Notes: generated by a model not told the origin, from the sequence alone. 29,857 nucleotides of DNA from Aquiflexum sp041751335 (GCF_041751335.1 NZ_JBGSXS010000135.1:1-29857); one strand, 5' to 3'. Counted from the stretch's first letter, positions 1 through 9,161 are shown. Made by a program: numbers and translations.

Positions 1-381
1 GCAGGAAATTCCGAAGTCATTTTGAATTATGCAGCAATAGACAGAAACCCTTACTCAGGTTTCACCTATTATAGGTTGAAGCAAACAGATTTTGATGGTG
101 GCTTTCAGTATTCATCAATAGAGGCGATTTATTTAGAAAATACAAATCATAAGGGATTGACTATTTATCCTAACCCGGCTACAGATAACATTACCATTAA
201 AGGATTACCATCAGGAGCAAGTCATTTGAAAATATATAATATGCTTGGTCAGGAAGTAACTCATTTGACAAAAATCATACTACGAAATGAGGGTATGGTG
301 CATCTTGATATCTCACCGCTGAACTCTGGGATTTATCAGTTAAGAATAATGAACAGTTACAGTTCATTTAAAAAGCAATAG
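1..381 (+). CDS. T9SS type A sorting domain protein, C-terminal part
   Basis: The reading frame is open from base 1, so this is the C-terminal end of a larger exported protein whose start lies outside the window. The first part carries the stretch NPYSGFTYYRLKQTDFDGGF, typical of the region just before the sorting domain in Bacteroidota secreted proteins. About 70 residues follow with the type A signature: YPNPATD, then IYNMLGQEV, then LNSGIYQLRI, ending in KKQ. In this family the domain directs export across the outer membrane by the type IX secretion system and is cleaved off. The function of the passenger protein cannot be judged from this fragment. A TTG at base 22 is in frame, but the coding sense continues upstream of it, so it is not taken as the start. 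Confidence 0.9.
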   Translation, partial: AGNSEVILNYAAIDRNPYSGFTYYRLKQTDFDGGFQYSSIEAIYLENTNHKGLTIYPNPATDNITIKGLPSGASHLKIYNMLGQEVTHLTKIILRNEGMVHLDISPLNSGIYQLRIMNSYSSFKKQ

Positions 382-462
382 CATTGCCATTCCCTTCGCG
401 GCTATTCCAGAATATAGGAAGAAGGAAAATAAACAGTAAGTACTTTCTTAAACCAGACTACC

Positions 463-1875
463 ATGAAATTTCTATTAACCATCGTGTTTTTTTTACTCCA
501 TATAAGTGTATATGCACAGGTAAAAATAGGTCAGAATCCAGATACTATAAATCCGGCATCAATTTTAGAGATTGAAGATACCACAAGAGGTATTTTGATA
601 ACACGAATGACCACCGCTCAGCGCGATGCCATTTCAAGCCCTCCCGACGGTTTACAAGTTTACAACACCACAACCAGTACGATGGATGTCTTCAGGTTTG
701 ACCATTGGGAGTCTACGGCTTACACCAATCCTCTTGAAACCATGGTCTTTGTATATTCTCTTGCTGATCTACCGGCCCCATCAGGGAGTAGCATCACATT
801 GGATACCAATACCATATATATTTTTAGGGGAGTGGTGAACATAACCCCCTATTATCTGGATTTGAATGGAGCCACTCTACGGGGTCTCGATCCTATGCGT
901 GACGGCGTATCGTCGACAGTTGGAGGCGCAATTCTGAGAAGTACAGATGTATCAGTGTTTATGCAAGATCTAATTGTAATCCCATTAAGTGGCAGTACCC
1001 AGGCATACGACTTCAAAGATGCCACCAAAACCAAGTTCTGCAATCTATTTTCGGGTAATTCAGTAATTGAAATTGGAATCCCCAGTTTAGGAGTTGGCCA
1101 AGTCAGTGGCTTCAATGCTGTAACGATCCTCAAAAACTATTGGAATACCAAAGATGGTTTAAAAGTAGCCGGAAACATGGGTAAATTTGCCTGCGGTTAC
1201 ACTTTTATTACTAATATTACTGCGGGCTCAGGCATTGAATTTTTAGGAAATTTGGTGGCAGATGACATTGACCTTTCCAACAACTACTTTATTTATCCTG
1301 GACAAACAGGAGTGAAACTCAACCCGGCAGCTCAGATTGACCGGGGTCGCTTGACTACAAATATGTTTAGAGGCGTTGGGAGTCCATTAAATGGATTGAC
1401 ACCTTATGATATCGGTTGGCATATGTCACAGAATACAAATATCCCAAACACCCGTGTGTACGGCTTTATATATACGAATGGGAATTCCGTGAGTACCAAT
1501 ACTCAACCCAATAACACTTACGTAAAAGTAAATGGAGCCACCTCCAATTTAAAACTCCTAAAATTTGAGTCAGGTACAAATAATCGACTAACTTACAAAG
1601 GAAAAGAAGATATAGCAGCAAGTGTTTTTATTGCAATTACTGGCAAATCCACTTCCAATGGTGCCGATTTCACATTGGCAGTTTCCAAGAACGGAACAGC
1701 CATTAACAATCCTAACCAAAGCACGGGCTCAATGGTCAACAATCAAACATTTACACTGGTGTTGGAAACAGAGGTGGATATGGGCACTAATGATTACATT
1801 GAAGTAGTTATCAAAACAACTATGGGTTCCACCTCTGTGGTAATATCTGACTTGCAATTTAGAGTTAAGGGCTAA
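463..1875 (+). CDS. Secreted modular surface protein, beta-helix-like centre
   Basis: The 470-residue product begins with a clear signal peptide (MKFLLTIVFFLLHISVYAQ), so it should leave the cytoplasm. Residues 20-85 hold the common Bacteroidota segment ASILEIEDTTRGILITRMTT followed by GLQVYNTTT and a Trp near 83, found at the N-terminus of many putative adhesins and surface proteins. The middle (about 95-330) is rich in short hydrophobic strands with Asn and Gly turns, suggesting a right-handed beta-helix; this is inference from texture. The last 125 residues look like a separate beta-sandwich: alternating strands around ITGKSTSNGADFTLAVSKNG and ending in ISDLQFRVKG, reminiscent of C-terminal jelly-roll domains of phage fibre or collagen-like proteins. 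There is no T9SS tail and no catalytic motif that I recognise. It lies 81 bp after the T9SS protein on the same strand. Specific function is unknown. Confidence 0.8.
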   Translation: MKFLLTIVFFLLHISVYAQVKIGQNPDTINPASILEIEDTTRGILITRMTTAQRDAISSPPDGLQVYNTTTSTMDVFRFDHWESTAYTNPLETMVFVYSLADLPAPSGSSITLDTNTIYIFRGVVNITPYYLDLNGATLRGLDPMRDGVSSTVGGAILRSTDVSVFMQDLIVIPLSGSTQAYDFKDATKTKFCNLFSGNSVIEIGIPSLGVGQVSGFNAVTILKNYWNTKDGLKVAGNMGKFACGYTFITNITAGSGIEFLGNLVADDIDLSNNYFIYPGQTGVKLNPAAQIDRGRLTTNMFRGVGSPLNGLTPYDIGWHMSQNTNIPNTRVYGFIYTNGNSVSTNTQPNNTYVKVNGATSNLKLLKFESGTNNRLTYKGKEDIAASVFIAITGKSTSNGADFTLAVSKNGTAINNPNQSTGSMVNNQTFTLVLETEVDMGTNDYIEVVIKTTMGSTSVVISDLQFRVKG

Positions 1876-2023
1876 TTGTCAAAAGATATAGACAACTAAG
1901 AGCGCAATTGCCATCAGCCTCTGATATTGAGAAAATCATATCCAAATCGAATGGCTAACCATGAATTTCAAATTTAAACTCCCCTTTTTTTAAAAGTGGT
2001 CAGGCTACTTAAATTTATTTCCC

Positions 2024-2031
2024 TATTTTTG
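2024..2031 (+). promoter_or_regulatory. Probable -7 box of the carB promoter
   Basis: TATTTTTG fits the Bacteroidota consensus TAnnTTTG exactly and is followed by CACC, a common context in this phylum. It ends 45 nt before the carB start. No clear TTG sits 19-21 nt upstream, so the -33 element is weak. Confidence 0.5.
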
Positions 2032-2076
2032 CACCAATTTAGCCATAAGTAAAAACCTTTTAAAACCTCATTTAGA

Positions 2077-4896
2077 ATGCCTAAGGATACCAGTATCAAA
2101 CACGTGCTCATCATCGGTTCAGGTCCCATCGTTATCGGTCAAGCTTGCGAATTTGATTATGCAGGTTCCCAAGCCTCCCGTTCGCTCAGGGAAGAAGGCA
2201 TCAAGGTATCCTTGATCAATTCCAATCCCGCCACCATCATGACCGATCCGGTTACCGCTGATAATGTGTATTTACTTCCATTGGAGAAAAAATCCATCAT
2301 CAAAATCCTTCAGGAACATCCGGATATTGATAGTGTCCTCCCTACTATGGGTGGACAGACCGCTTTGAATCTTGCCCTGGATTGCGATAAAGCCGGAATA
2401 TGGAAGAAATTCGGTGTCAGGATGATAGGTGTGGATATTGATGCCATCGATACGGCAGAAAATAGAGAAAAATTCAAAGCCTTGATGGAAAAAATCGGCG
2501 TTGGTGTTTGCTTGGGTGCCACGGCTACTTCTTTCCTCCAGGGAAATGAAATAGCACAGAAAATAGGCTTCCCCTTGATCATCAGGGCCTCTTATACCCT
2601 TGGAGGTGCCGGTGGTGGTTTTGTGGAAAAGGCAGAGGATTTTGAAAAGGCACTTGTGACTGGTTTGCAGGCATCACCGGTACATGAAGTCTTGATTGAG
2701 CAAAGTATTATGGGTTGGAAGGAATATGAGCTTGAAGTGATGCGCGACAATATCGGCAACATGATTGTCATCTGCTCCATAGAGAATTTTGATCCCATGG
2801 GGGTACACACAGGGGATTCCATCACTGTGGCACCTGCAATGACACTTCCGGATACCGTTTATCAACGCATGAGAAACTATGCCATCACGATGATGAACAG
2901 TATCGGGACTTTTGCCGGGGGTTGCAACGTACAGTTTGCGGTAAGTCCTGACAATAAAGAGATTATAGGTGTGGAAATCAATCCCAGGGTTTCCCGCTCT
3001 TCTGCCTTGGCTTCCAAAGCCACAGGTTATCCAATAGCCAAAGTTGCCGCCAAACTTGCTGTAGGGTATAATTTGGATGAATTGAGCAATTCTATAACTG
3101 GAACCACATCAGCATTTTTTGAGCCTGCCCTCGACTATGTCATTGTGAAAATCCCGAGGTGGAACTTTGACAAGTTTAAAGGTTCTGACCGTAAATTGGG
3201 CCTATCGATGAAGTCTGTTGGAGAAGTCATGGGTATAGGAAGAAACTTCCAGGAAGCACTTCAAAAAGCCTGTCAGTCTCTTGAAATCAAAAGAAACGGA
3301 TTAGGTGCGGATGGTAAAGAATTGAGAAATCAGGAAGAAATTCTGTACAGCTTGGCCAATCCTAGTTGGAACAGGTTGTTTCATATTTATGATGCCTTCA
3401 AGCTTGGAATTTCATTTAGGACAATTCAAGACCTGACCAAAATAGACAAATGGTTTCTGAAGCAGATTGAGGAATTGATCCATATTGAGAAAGAGATCGA
3501 AAAATTTGAATTGGATACCATTCCAAGGGATTTGATGGATTTGGCTAAAAAGAAAGGCTATGCAGACAGACAGATTGCCCATTTATTAGATTGCCTTGAA
3601 AGTGAGGTCTTTGACAAGAGATACAAAGAAATGGGCATCAAACGGGTATATAAACTTGTGGATACCTGTGCAGCGGAATTTGAAGCCAAAACGCCATATT
3701 ATTTCTCGACCTTTGGAGAGGAAAATGAATCCATACCTTCCAACAAAAAGAAAGTAGTGGTCCTGGGTTCGGGGCCCAACAGGGTAGGACAGGGGATCGA
3801 GTTTGACTATTCATGTGTACATGGAGTATTGGCCGCCAAGGAATGTGGCTACGAAACCATCATGATCAATTGCAATCCTGAGACCGTTTCCACTGATTTT
3901 GATATTTCAGACAAACTCTACTTTGAGCCCGTATTCTGGGAACATATTTATGAAATTATCCTTCATGAAGACCCAATAGGCGTGATAGTCCAATTGGGAG
4001 GTCAGACTGCGTTGAAGCTGGCTGAGAAATTGGACAAATTTGGAATCAAAATCGTAGGGACTAGTTTTGAGGCCCTTGATTTGGCCGAGGATAGAGGCCG
4101 TTTTTCAACTTTGTTGAAGGATAATGAAGTTCCATATCCTGAATTTGGAACAATTCACAATACCGATGAGGCCCTAGAACTTTGTAAAAGACTGGGTTTT
4201 CCGCTATTGGTAAGACCCTCATATGTGCTTGGTGGGCAAGGGATGAAGATTGTCATCAATGAAAAGGAATTGGAGGAACATGTAGTCAATGTCCTAAGGG
4301 ATATTCCCAACAATGAAATTCTTCTTGACCATTTTCTGGAAGGCGCTATTGAGGCAGAAGCAGATGCCATTTGTGATGGCGAAAATGTCTACATCATAGG
4401 AATCATGCAACATATAGAGCCTGCCGGCATCCATTCCGGAGATTCTTATGCAGTCTTGCCTCCCTACAATTTGGGGGATTATGTCATGCGACAGATTGAG
4501 ACATACACCAAAAAAATTGCGCTCGCTTTAAGAACTGTTGGATTGATCAATATTCAGTTTGCCATCAAAAATGACAAAGTTTATGTCATAGAGGCGAACC
4601 CAAGAGCATCTAGGACCGTTCCCTTTATCTGTAAAGCATATCAGGAACCGTATGTGAATTATGCGACGAAGGTAATGCTAGGGGAGAAAAAAGTGACTGA
4701 CTTTGAATTCAATCCAGTGAAAAAGGGTTATGCCATCAAGGAACCGGTTTTCTCTTTCCATAAATTCCCCAATGTCAACAAGGAATTGGGGCCTGAAATG
4801 AAGTCCACTGGTGAATCCATCTATTTTATAGATGATTTGATGGATGATTACTTCTTGAAGATTTATTCCGAGAGAAACCTATATCTAAGCAGATAA
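2077..4896 (+). CDS. carB: Carbamoyl-phosphate synthase large subunit, MGS-less
   Basis: CarB makes carbamoyl phosphate from bicarbonate, ammonia supplied by the CarA glutaminase, and two ATP, for pyrimidine and arginine synthesis in the cytoplasm. The 939-residue protein has the usual internal duplication: the first half opens with LIIGSGPIVIGQACEFDYAG and the second, near residue 556, with VVVLGSGPNRVGQGIEFDYS. Each half is followed by ATP-grasp motifs (GGAGGGF in the first, GGQGMKI in the second). It stops shortly after GPEMKSTGE of the second ATP-grasp half. E. coli CarB is about 1073 residues and continues into a roughly 130-residue MGS domain that binds ornithine, UMP and IMP; that domain is absent here, as I recall for many Flavobacteriia and Cytophagia. 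carA is not in the window. The ATG at 2077 fits the family N-terminus. Confidence 0.97.
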   Translation: MPKDTSIKHVLIIGSGPIVIGQACEFDYAGSQASRSLREEGIKVSLINSNPATIMTDPVTADNVYLLPLEKKSIIKILQEHPDIDSVLPTMGGQTALNLALDCDKAGIWKKFGVRMIGVDIDAIDTAENREKFKALMEKIGVGVCLGATATSFLQGNEIAQKIGFPLIIRASYTLGGAGGGFVEKAEDFEKALVTGLQASPVHEVLIEQSIMGWKEYELEVMRDNIGNMIVICSIENFDPMGVHTGDSITVAPAMTLPDTVYQRMRNYAITMMNSIGTFAGGCNVQFAVSPDNKEIIGVEINPRVSRSSALASKATGYPIAKVAAKLAVGYNLDELSNSITGTTSAFFEPALDYVIVKIPRWNFDKFKGSDRKLGLSMKSVGEVMGIGRNFQEALQKACQSLEIKRNGLGADGKELRNQEEILYSLANPSWNRLFHIYDAFKLGISFRTIQDLTKIDKWFLKQIEELIHIEKEIEKFELDTIPRDLMDLAKKKGYADRQIAHLLDCLESEVFDKRYKEMGIKRVYKLVDTCAAEFEAKTPYYFSTFGEENESIPSNKKKVVVLGSGPNRVGQGIEFDYSCVHGVLAAKECGYETIMINCNPETVSTDFDISDKLYFEPVFWEHIYEIILHEDPIGVIVQLGGQTALKLAEKLDKFGIKIVGTSFEALDLAEDRGRFSTLLKDNEVPYPEFGTIHNTDEALELCKRLGFPLLVRPSYVLGGQGMKIVINEKELEEHVVNVLRDIPNNEILLDHFLEGAIEAEADAICDGENVYIIGIMQHIEPAGIHSGDSYAVLPPYNLGDYVMRQIETYTKKIALALRTVGLINIQFAIKNDKVYVIEANPRASRTVPFICKAYQEPYVNYATKVMLGEKKVTDFEFNPVKKGYAIKEPVFSFHKFPNVNKELGPEMKSTGESIYFIDDLMDDYFLKIYSERNLYLSR

Positions 4897-4900
4897 TTAA

Positions 4901-4973
4901 TTTTAGACATGAGATCTGAGATATGAGATATAAGACAGTCTCATATCTCATGTCTCACATCTCACTTCTAAAC
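4901..4973. repeat. Heptamer-built hairpin element, copy 1
   Basis: A 73-nt imperfect palindrome fills the gap between carB and the DUF4834 gene. Its centre is the triplet CAG at 4936-4938. To the left lie five heptamers of form N4-AGA (for example TATGAGA and TCTGAGA), to the right five of form TCT-N4 (for example TCTCATG and TCTCACA), in exact 7-nt register. Across 32 facing positions, 27 are complementary. The last heptamer ends at 4973 and the next gene's ATG begins at 4974. It shares its AAGACAGTCT core and its period with 27656-27735. It is not a Rho-independent terminator, since no T-run follows. Confidence 0.85.
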
Positions 4974-5231
4974 ATGGGATTTATATTTAAATTTCTTTTG
5001 ATTGCCATTGCCATATCATGGATCTTTTCCAAGCTATTGCAATTCTTTTTAAAAAGTAAGCTGAAGCAGTTTGTTGATCATTCCAATAACCTCAAACGTG
5101 AGGATGATCTTCGACGAAAGCCAAAAGAAGGGAATATTAATGTGGACCACATTCCGCAGGAATATCAGGAAAAAAGGTCTAAAGAAATCAGAGGGGGAGA
5201 TTATATTGACTATGAGGAAGTGAAGGATTAA
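4974..5231 (+). CDS. DUF4834 family small membrane protein
   Basis: This 85-residue protein starts with a hydrophobic segment (about residues 2-20, MGFIFKFLLIAIAISWIF), continues as a basic and polar stretch, and ends in the acidic motif GDYIDYEEV. Hydrophobic start, charged linker and a terminal DYEE-type motif match my memory of the DUF4834 family, found in Bacteroidota. The ATG at 4974 is chosen over an in-frame ATG at 4923 because the upstream 17 codons are just the translated hairpin repeat (4901-4973), and because family members begin with MGF-like sequence. It follows carB by 77 bp and may be co-transcribed. No function is known to me. Confidence 0.75.
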   Translation: MGFIFKFLLIAIAISWIFSKLLQFFLKSKLKQFVDHSNNLKREDDLRRKPKEGNINVDHIPQEYQEKRSKEIRGGDYIDYEEVKD

Positions 5232-5300
5232 TTTCAATTTTTGAACTGGATCAAACAATTTCCCAAATAGTAGATTGAAAAAAATTGCTCGCTTGAATGA

Positions 5301-8300
5301 CTATCCTGCTTTTTGTAGTTCAGCGTGGAGTGATTTCAGAATCTTTTCAATTTCATTGTTTAACTTTTCAATGACCATAGGGCTATCCATATCAAAACTT
5401 CCGAGATCTTCGACTGCAGATGAATAAATCACCAGATTTTCAAAGTTCAAATTCAATCCAACACCTTTAAGGGCATGTCCTGTCTGCTTGATGGAATGAA
5501 GGTCTTTTTCCTCTTGATTTCTCCTTAAGGTAATTTTCAATTTGGAAATATTGGTATAACTTACCTCTAGTAGTTCCTTAAAAAAATCCGGATCACTTTC
5601 CCTGTATTCCTCCAATTTTGAGAGTTTAAGGTTATTTTGATCCTTAATGGTATCACTCACATCAGATTTGGGATCCAAGTATTTTTTGATCATTTCTGCA
5701 ATGTCCGAAACCAGAACCGGTTTGCTTAAATAATCATTCATACCGGCCTCTATACATCTGTGTTGTTCTCCCTTTACAGTTCCTGCAGTAAGCGCAATTA
5801 TTGGAGTTTTGGTTTCGGTTTCTTGAAGACGGATATTTTTGGTGGCTTCATATCCGCTCATTTCCGGCATCTGAATATCCATAAAAATCATATCAGGTTT
5901 TTCTTTTTCAAATTGGGCGACGGCTTCCAGCCCATTGTATGCCTCAAATATGATCGCAGAAGGAATTAAACTTTTAACTATGGATTTTGCCAATAACATG
6001 TTGACAGGGTTATCATCAACCAAAAGGATTTTATGCGTCGATTTTAAAGTGTTTTTAGAAATAGAAACAGAATTTGATGGCGTTTTATCCTCAATGACTT
6101 GATCCTTAATTTCACCTGGTTCAGCTGATAGTGGAAGGACTAAAGAAAAACAAAACTCACTACCTTTACCCACTTCGGTTTTCAATATCAGCTTACTGCC
6201 CATCAGGTCGAGTAATTTGCTGCAAATAGAGAGCCCTAGTCCGGTTCCGCCGTATTTCCGCGTGGTAGAATTATCCTCTTGGGCAAAAGCTTCAAAGATT
6301 ATTTTCTCTTTTTCTTTGGAAATGCCTATTCCTGAGTCGATTACCGAAAATGACACTTCATACAAGTCTGAATCCTTGATGTTTTTACCATTGATGGCCA
6401 ATTCTATATATCCTTTAGGTGTAAACTTCGCTGCATTGCTCAGCAAATTGATCAAGACCTGCTTCAATCTTGTTGTATCCACAAGGGCATATTCAGGCAA
6501 ATCATGATTAATATTCAGGATCAGATTTAGATTTTTATCCTTAGCAAAAGGTTGAATAATTTTTAATGTATCTGTGGTAAGTTCACTTAAATTGACCCAT
6601 TCAGGATTGAGTTCAAGTTTGCCGGCTTCAATTTTGGAAAAATCCAGAATATCATTAATCAGGTCAAGCAAAAGGTTACCTGATTGAATGATGGATTTCA
6701 GGAATCCTTTTTGATTTTCATCTAGGTGGGTTTTCAGCAAGAGATCAGAAAAACCGATGACTCCATTGAGCGGTGTTCTGATTTCATGACTCATATTGGC
6801 GAGAAACTCTGATTTGGCCACACTGGCTTCTTTTGCCTGTTCCATGGATTGAATCAAATTCTTTTCCAAATTCTTCCTTTCAATGGCATTTGAAATACTG
6901 TCTGCAAAACTGATCAACAAAGCAGTTTCAGCATCACTCCAATCTCTTTCATTAGTGCAATCGTCAAACCCTACATAACCCCAGAAATAATCCTTGACAT
7001 AAATCGGGATCAATAATATGGATTTGATGTCCTGACTTTCCAAAAGTTCTTTCAATTCAGGATCATTGTCAATTCTAGACACAATCGCATGATAGGGTCT
7101 GTTTTTCAACATGGCTTGTGTACCCTCTCCAAAAAGTCCGACAGGAAGTCCCTGAAGATCCGGGTTGTCAATTTCAGGTGGGACTCCCAGTGCGCTCCAT
7201 TCATATCTTTGAGAGCAAAAAATACTTCCTTCTTCGTCATGGAAATTTTCAAATAAATAAGCCCTATCTACTCCGGCACCATCTCCCAACAATGCCATTG
7301 CTTTTTGGGTCGCCGTGGGGAAATCTTGGTTGGACAGCAATTCTTTGGTGGCAAAAGCTATAGAAGTCAACATCTTTTCATTTCTAACCAAGTAATGGTT
7401 GACATTTTGCAGCTTTAGTTCATTGGCTTTAATGATCTTTTCTGTTGACTTTTGTTCTGTAATGTCACGGATAAAGAGGTATTGGAAATTGGGTAAACCT
7501 CCATTTATTGGATCTTTTTCTATTTCTTTGAGATATGCGGAAAAAGTTTTTTCCTCGTCTGCCAATTTAATTTCAATCTTCTCGCCGGCAGTTTTTTTCG
7601 CAAAAAGTACATCAAACTCTGGGGATAATTTTCGGATCTGATCAATATTGGTCAATTTCACATTGGTGATCTTTGAAAAAAATCTTTCAGCAGCATGATT
7701 GACTGCTACCAATTCCCCTTCCAAATTGATAATCAAAATACCATCAGAAATATTTTCGAAAATCGTCTTAAATGCAATTGGATTGGCCCTGAACAATTGA
7801 TGTCGGAACAATGCCCAAAAAAGAAATAACCCACTAATGGCCAGAAAAAAGGGAACCGGGTCCAAACCAAATGGATAATAACCGAATACTACAATAATAT
7901 AGGCTAACCAAGGAATGAAAGTCCCCATCATCATCACAAGCAATTGCTTCCTGTAGATAGATGGTGTAGAATTGAACATCCTGATCAGGATAAAATTAGA
8001 GGTCAAAATCAAAATCGAGTTATATGCCGCATAGACCCAATGTAAGGGACCTCTGTCGATGTTTTTTGTCACAAAATAAGAATTGTCAATGGCTGTGATT
8101 TCTTTAAAGAACAGCAAATGGTAATCATTGGTAAGCACCAATACAAGGAAGAAAATAGAAATCCCGAAAATTCCAGTGATCCAAAGGGGGTTGATGTATT
8201 TGACCTTATCCGAATATTTCAAAACAAATAGTAATAAGAACGGTGCAATAAAAACGCCGCCTACAAATTCCAGCATATAATAGAATTGAAGCTTTTCTGG

Positions 8301-8486
8301 ATCTGTATGCAAAAGGCTTGTTCCATAAAAAAATGAATATATAAAACTGGCAAACATCAAATAAGAAAAATACCTTTCTCCAAAAAGGTTTTGCCGTTTG
8401 AATGAGAATACTGTCAATACTATAAATAGTAGGCTCGTTATGAAAACCGGAACAGCGTATGGGTTGAAATAAAATTCGAGGTTCAT
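5301..8486 (-). CDS. Hybrid sensor histidine kinase with 7TM, PAS, GAF, REC, Hpt
   Basis: A 1061-residue membrane-bound phosphorelay protein. Residues 1-230 contain about seven hydrophobic segments, as in the 7TM histidine-kinase input domain. A PAS domain follows (about 235-350), then GAF (about 370-545), then the dimerisation/phosphoacceptor domain with MSHEIRTPLNGVIGFSDLLL (phospho-accepting His567). The ATP-binding domain shows DSGIGIS and GGTGLGLSIC near 745. The receiver begins at KILLVDDNP (about 826), with phospho-acceptor Asp870 in FMDIQMPEMSG and Lys in LSKPV. The C-terminal Hpt domain has His1004 in GHALKGVG. The protein thus carries the whole relay from His567 to Asp870 to His1004, and presumably hands phosphate to a response regulator outside the window. 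No regulator is adjacent, so it is an orphan and its stimulus is unknown. It converges with the DUF4834 gene and diverges from the gene at 8661. Confidence 0.95.
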   Translation of the reverse strand: MNLEFYFNPYAVPVFITSLLFIVLTVFSFKRQNLFGERYFSYLMFASFIYSFFYGTSLLHTDPEKLQFYYMLEFVGGVFIAPFLLLFVLKYSDKVKYINPLWITGIFGISIFFLVLVLTNDYHLLFFKEITAIDNSYFVTKNIDRGPLHWVYAAYNSILILTSNFILIRMFNSTPSIYRKQLLVMMMGTFIPWLAYIIVVFGYYPFGLDPVPFFLAISGLFLFWALFRHQLFRANPIAFKTIFENISDGILIINLEGELVAVNHAAERFFSKITNVKLTNIDQIRKLSPEFDVLFAKKTAGEKIEIKLADEEKTFSAYLKEIEKDPINGGLPNFQYLFIRDITEQKSTEKIIKANELKLQNVNHYLVRNEKMLTSIAFATKELLSNQDFPTATQKAMALLGDGAGVDRAYLFENFHDEEGSIFCSQRYEWSALGVPPEIDNPDLQGLPVGLFGEGTQAMLKNRPYHAIVSRIDNDPELKELLESQDIKSILLIPIYVKDYFWGYVGFDDCTNERDWSDAETALLISFADSISNAIERKNLEKNLIQSMEQAKEASVAKSEFLANMSHEIRTPLNGVIGFSDLLLKTHLDENQKGFLKSIIQSGNLLLDLINDILDFSKIEAGKLELNPEWVNLSELTTDTLKIIQPFAKDKNLNLILNINHDLPEYALVDTTRLKQVLINLLSNAAKFTPKGYIELAINGKNIKDSDLYEVSFSVIDSGIGISKEKEKIIFEAFAQEDNSTTRKYGGTGLGLSICSKLLDLMGSKLILKTEVGKGSEFCFSLVLPLSAEPGEIKDQVIEDKTPSNSVSISKNTLKSTHKILLVDDNPVNMLLAKSIVKSLIPSAIIFEAYNGLEAVAQFEKEKPDMIFMDIQMPEMSGYEATKNIRLQETETKTPIIALTAGTVKGEQHRCIEAGMNDYLSKPVLVSDIAEMIKKYLDPKSDVSDTIKDQNNLKLSKLEEYRESDPDFFKELLEVSYTNISKLKITLRRNQEEKDLHSIKQTGHALKGVGLNLNFENLVIYSSAVEDLGSFDMDSPMVIEKLNNEIEKILKSLHAELQKAG

Positions 8487-8610
8487 ACTTTAAATTCGGT
8501 AAAAAGAAATTGTATTTTCATGTTTTGAATTAGGTGAATTCAGCAAAGTAAAAATAATTGTTTTGTTGTCTAAAAAAAATTAATCAACATCAAATAAATA
8601 TAAAACAAAA

Positions 8611-8641
8611 TTGAACTTCTTTAGAAGTTAGATTATATTTG
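8611..8641 (+). promoter_or_regulatory. Promoter of the coiled-coil protein gene, with internal dyad
   Basis: TTG at 8611-8613, a 20-nt spacer and TATATTTG at 8634-8641 match the Bacteroidota housekeeping consensus. The start codon lies 19 nt after the -7 box. Within the spacer is a perfect dyad, AACTTC-TTTA-GAAGTT at 8614-8629, in the position of a repressor operator. Confidence 0.7.
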
Positions 8642-8660
8642 GATAAAAAATAACCTTAAA

Positions 8661-9161
8661 ATGAAAAAATTCTCATTTTTGATTACATTAATTCTCGCCT
8701 TGGCTTTTTCCAATGTTGTTTTTGCACAAGAAGAAGCAAAATTAACGAAGGAAGAGCAACTGGAAGCGAAAAAAGCCATGAAGGAGGAAAAAAGGCTGAG
8801 TGCCCAACAAAAAGCTGATGATAAAGCGGCGCTAAAAGAAAAAAAGGTCCAAGATGCGGCTGAGAAAGCTGAGCTCAAAAGAATCAGAAACTTGCAAAAA
8901 GCTCGGAAGAACTATGACAAAGCAATGACTTCAAGGCAAAAAGCTGAAATCAAGCTTGCCAAGCAAAACCTGAAATACGAAAAGCGCAGGATGAAAGATA
9001 AGACCACTGATGCTGATTTGGCAAAATTGGAATTAGATATGCGAAAAACTGAAATAGCAATTCAACAAGCTGAAGCTAATGTTGATAGATATCAGCGCGA
9101 TATAGACAGGTACAGTGTAAACAAAGAGGAAAAGGATGGGGAATCTGAAAACGAAAATTGA
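8661..9161 (+). CDS. Secreted Lys/Glu/Ala-rich coiled-coil protein, unknown function
   Basis: The 166-residue product has a signal peptide (MKKFSFLITLILALAFSNVVFAQ), so the mature part is periplasmic or exported. The rest is almost entirely charged helix rich in Lys, Glu and Ala, without Cys or Pro, and should form long coiled coils; the tail is acidic. There is no lipobox, enzymatic motif or membrane segment after the signal. It has its own promoter at 8611-8641 and runs divergently from the sensor kinase. I do not recognise a named family. The composition resembles periplasmic chaperone-like or envelope-linking helical proteins, but that is only a resemblance. Confidence 0.75.
   Translation: MKKFSFLITLILALAFSNVVFAQEEAKLTKEEQLEAKKAMKEEKRLSAQQKADDKAALKEKKVQDAAEKAELKRIRNLQKARKNYDKAMTSRQKAEIKLAKQNLKYEKRRMKDKTTDADLAKLELDMRKTEIAIQQAEANVDRYQRDIDRYSVNKEEKDGESENEN

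Noticed and set aside
463..1875. Prophage tail-fibre gene
   Set aside because: It has a signal peptide and no phage genes are nearby; the fibre-like C-terminal texture alone is insufficient.
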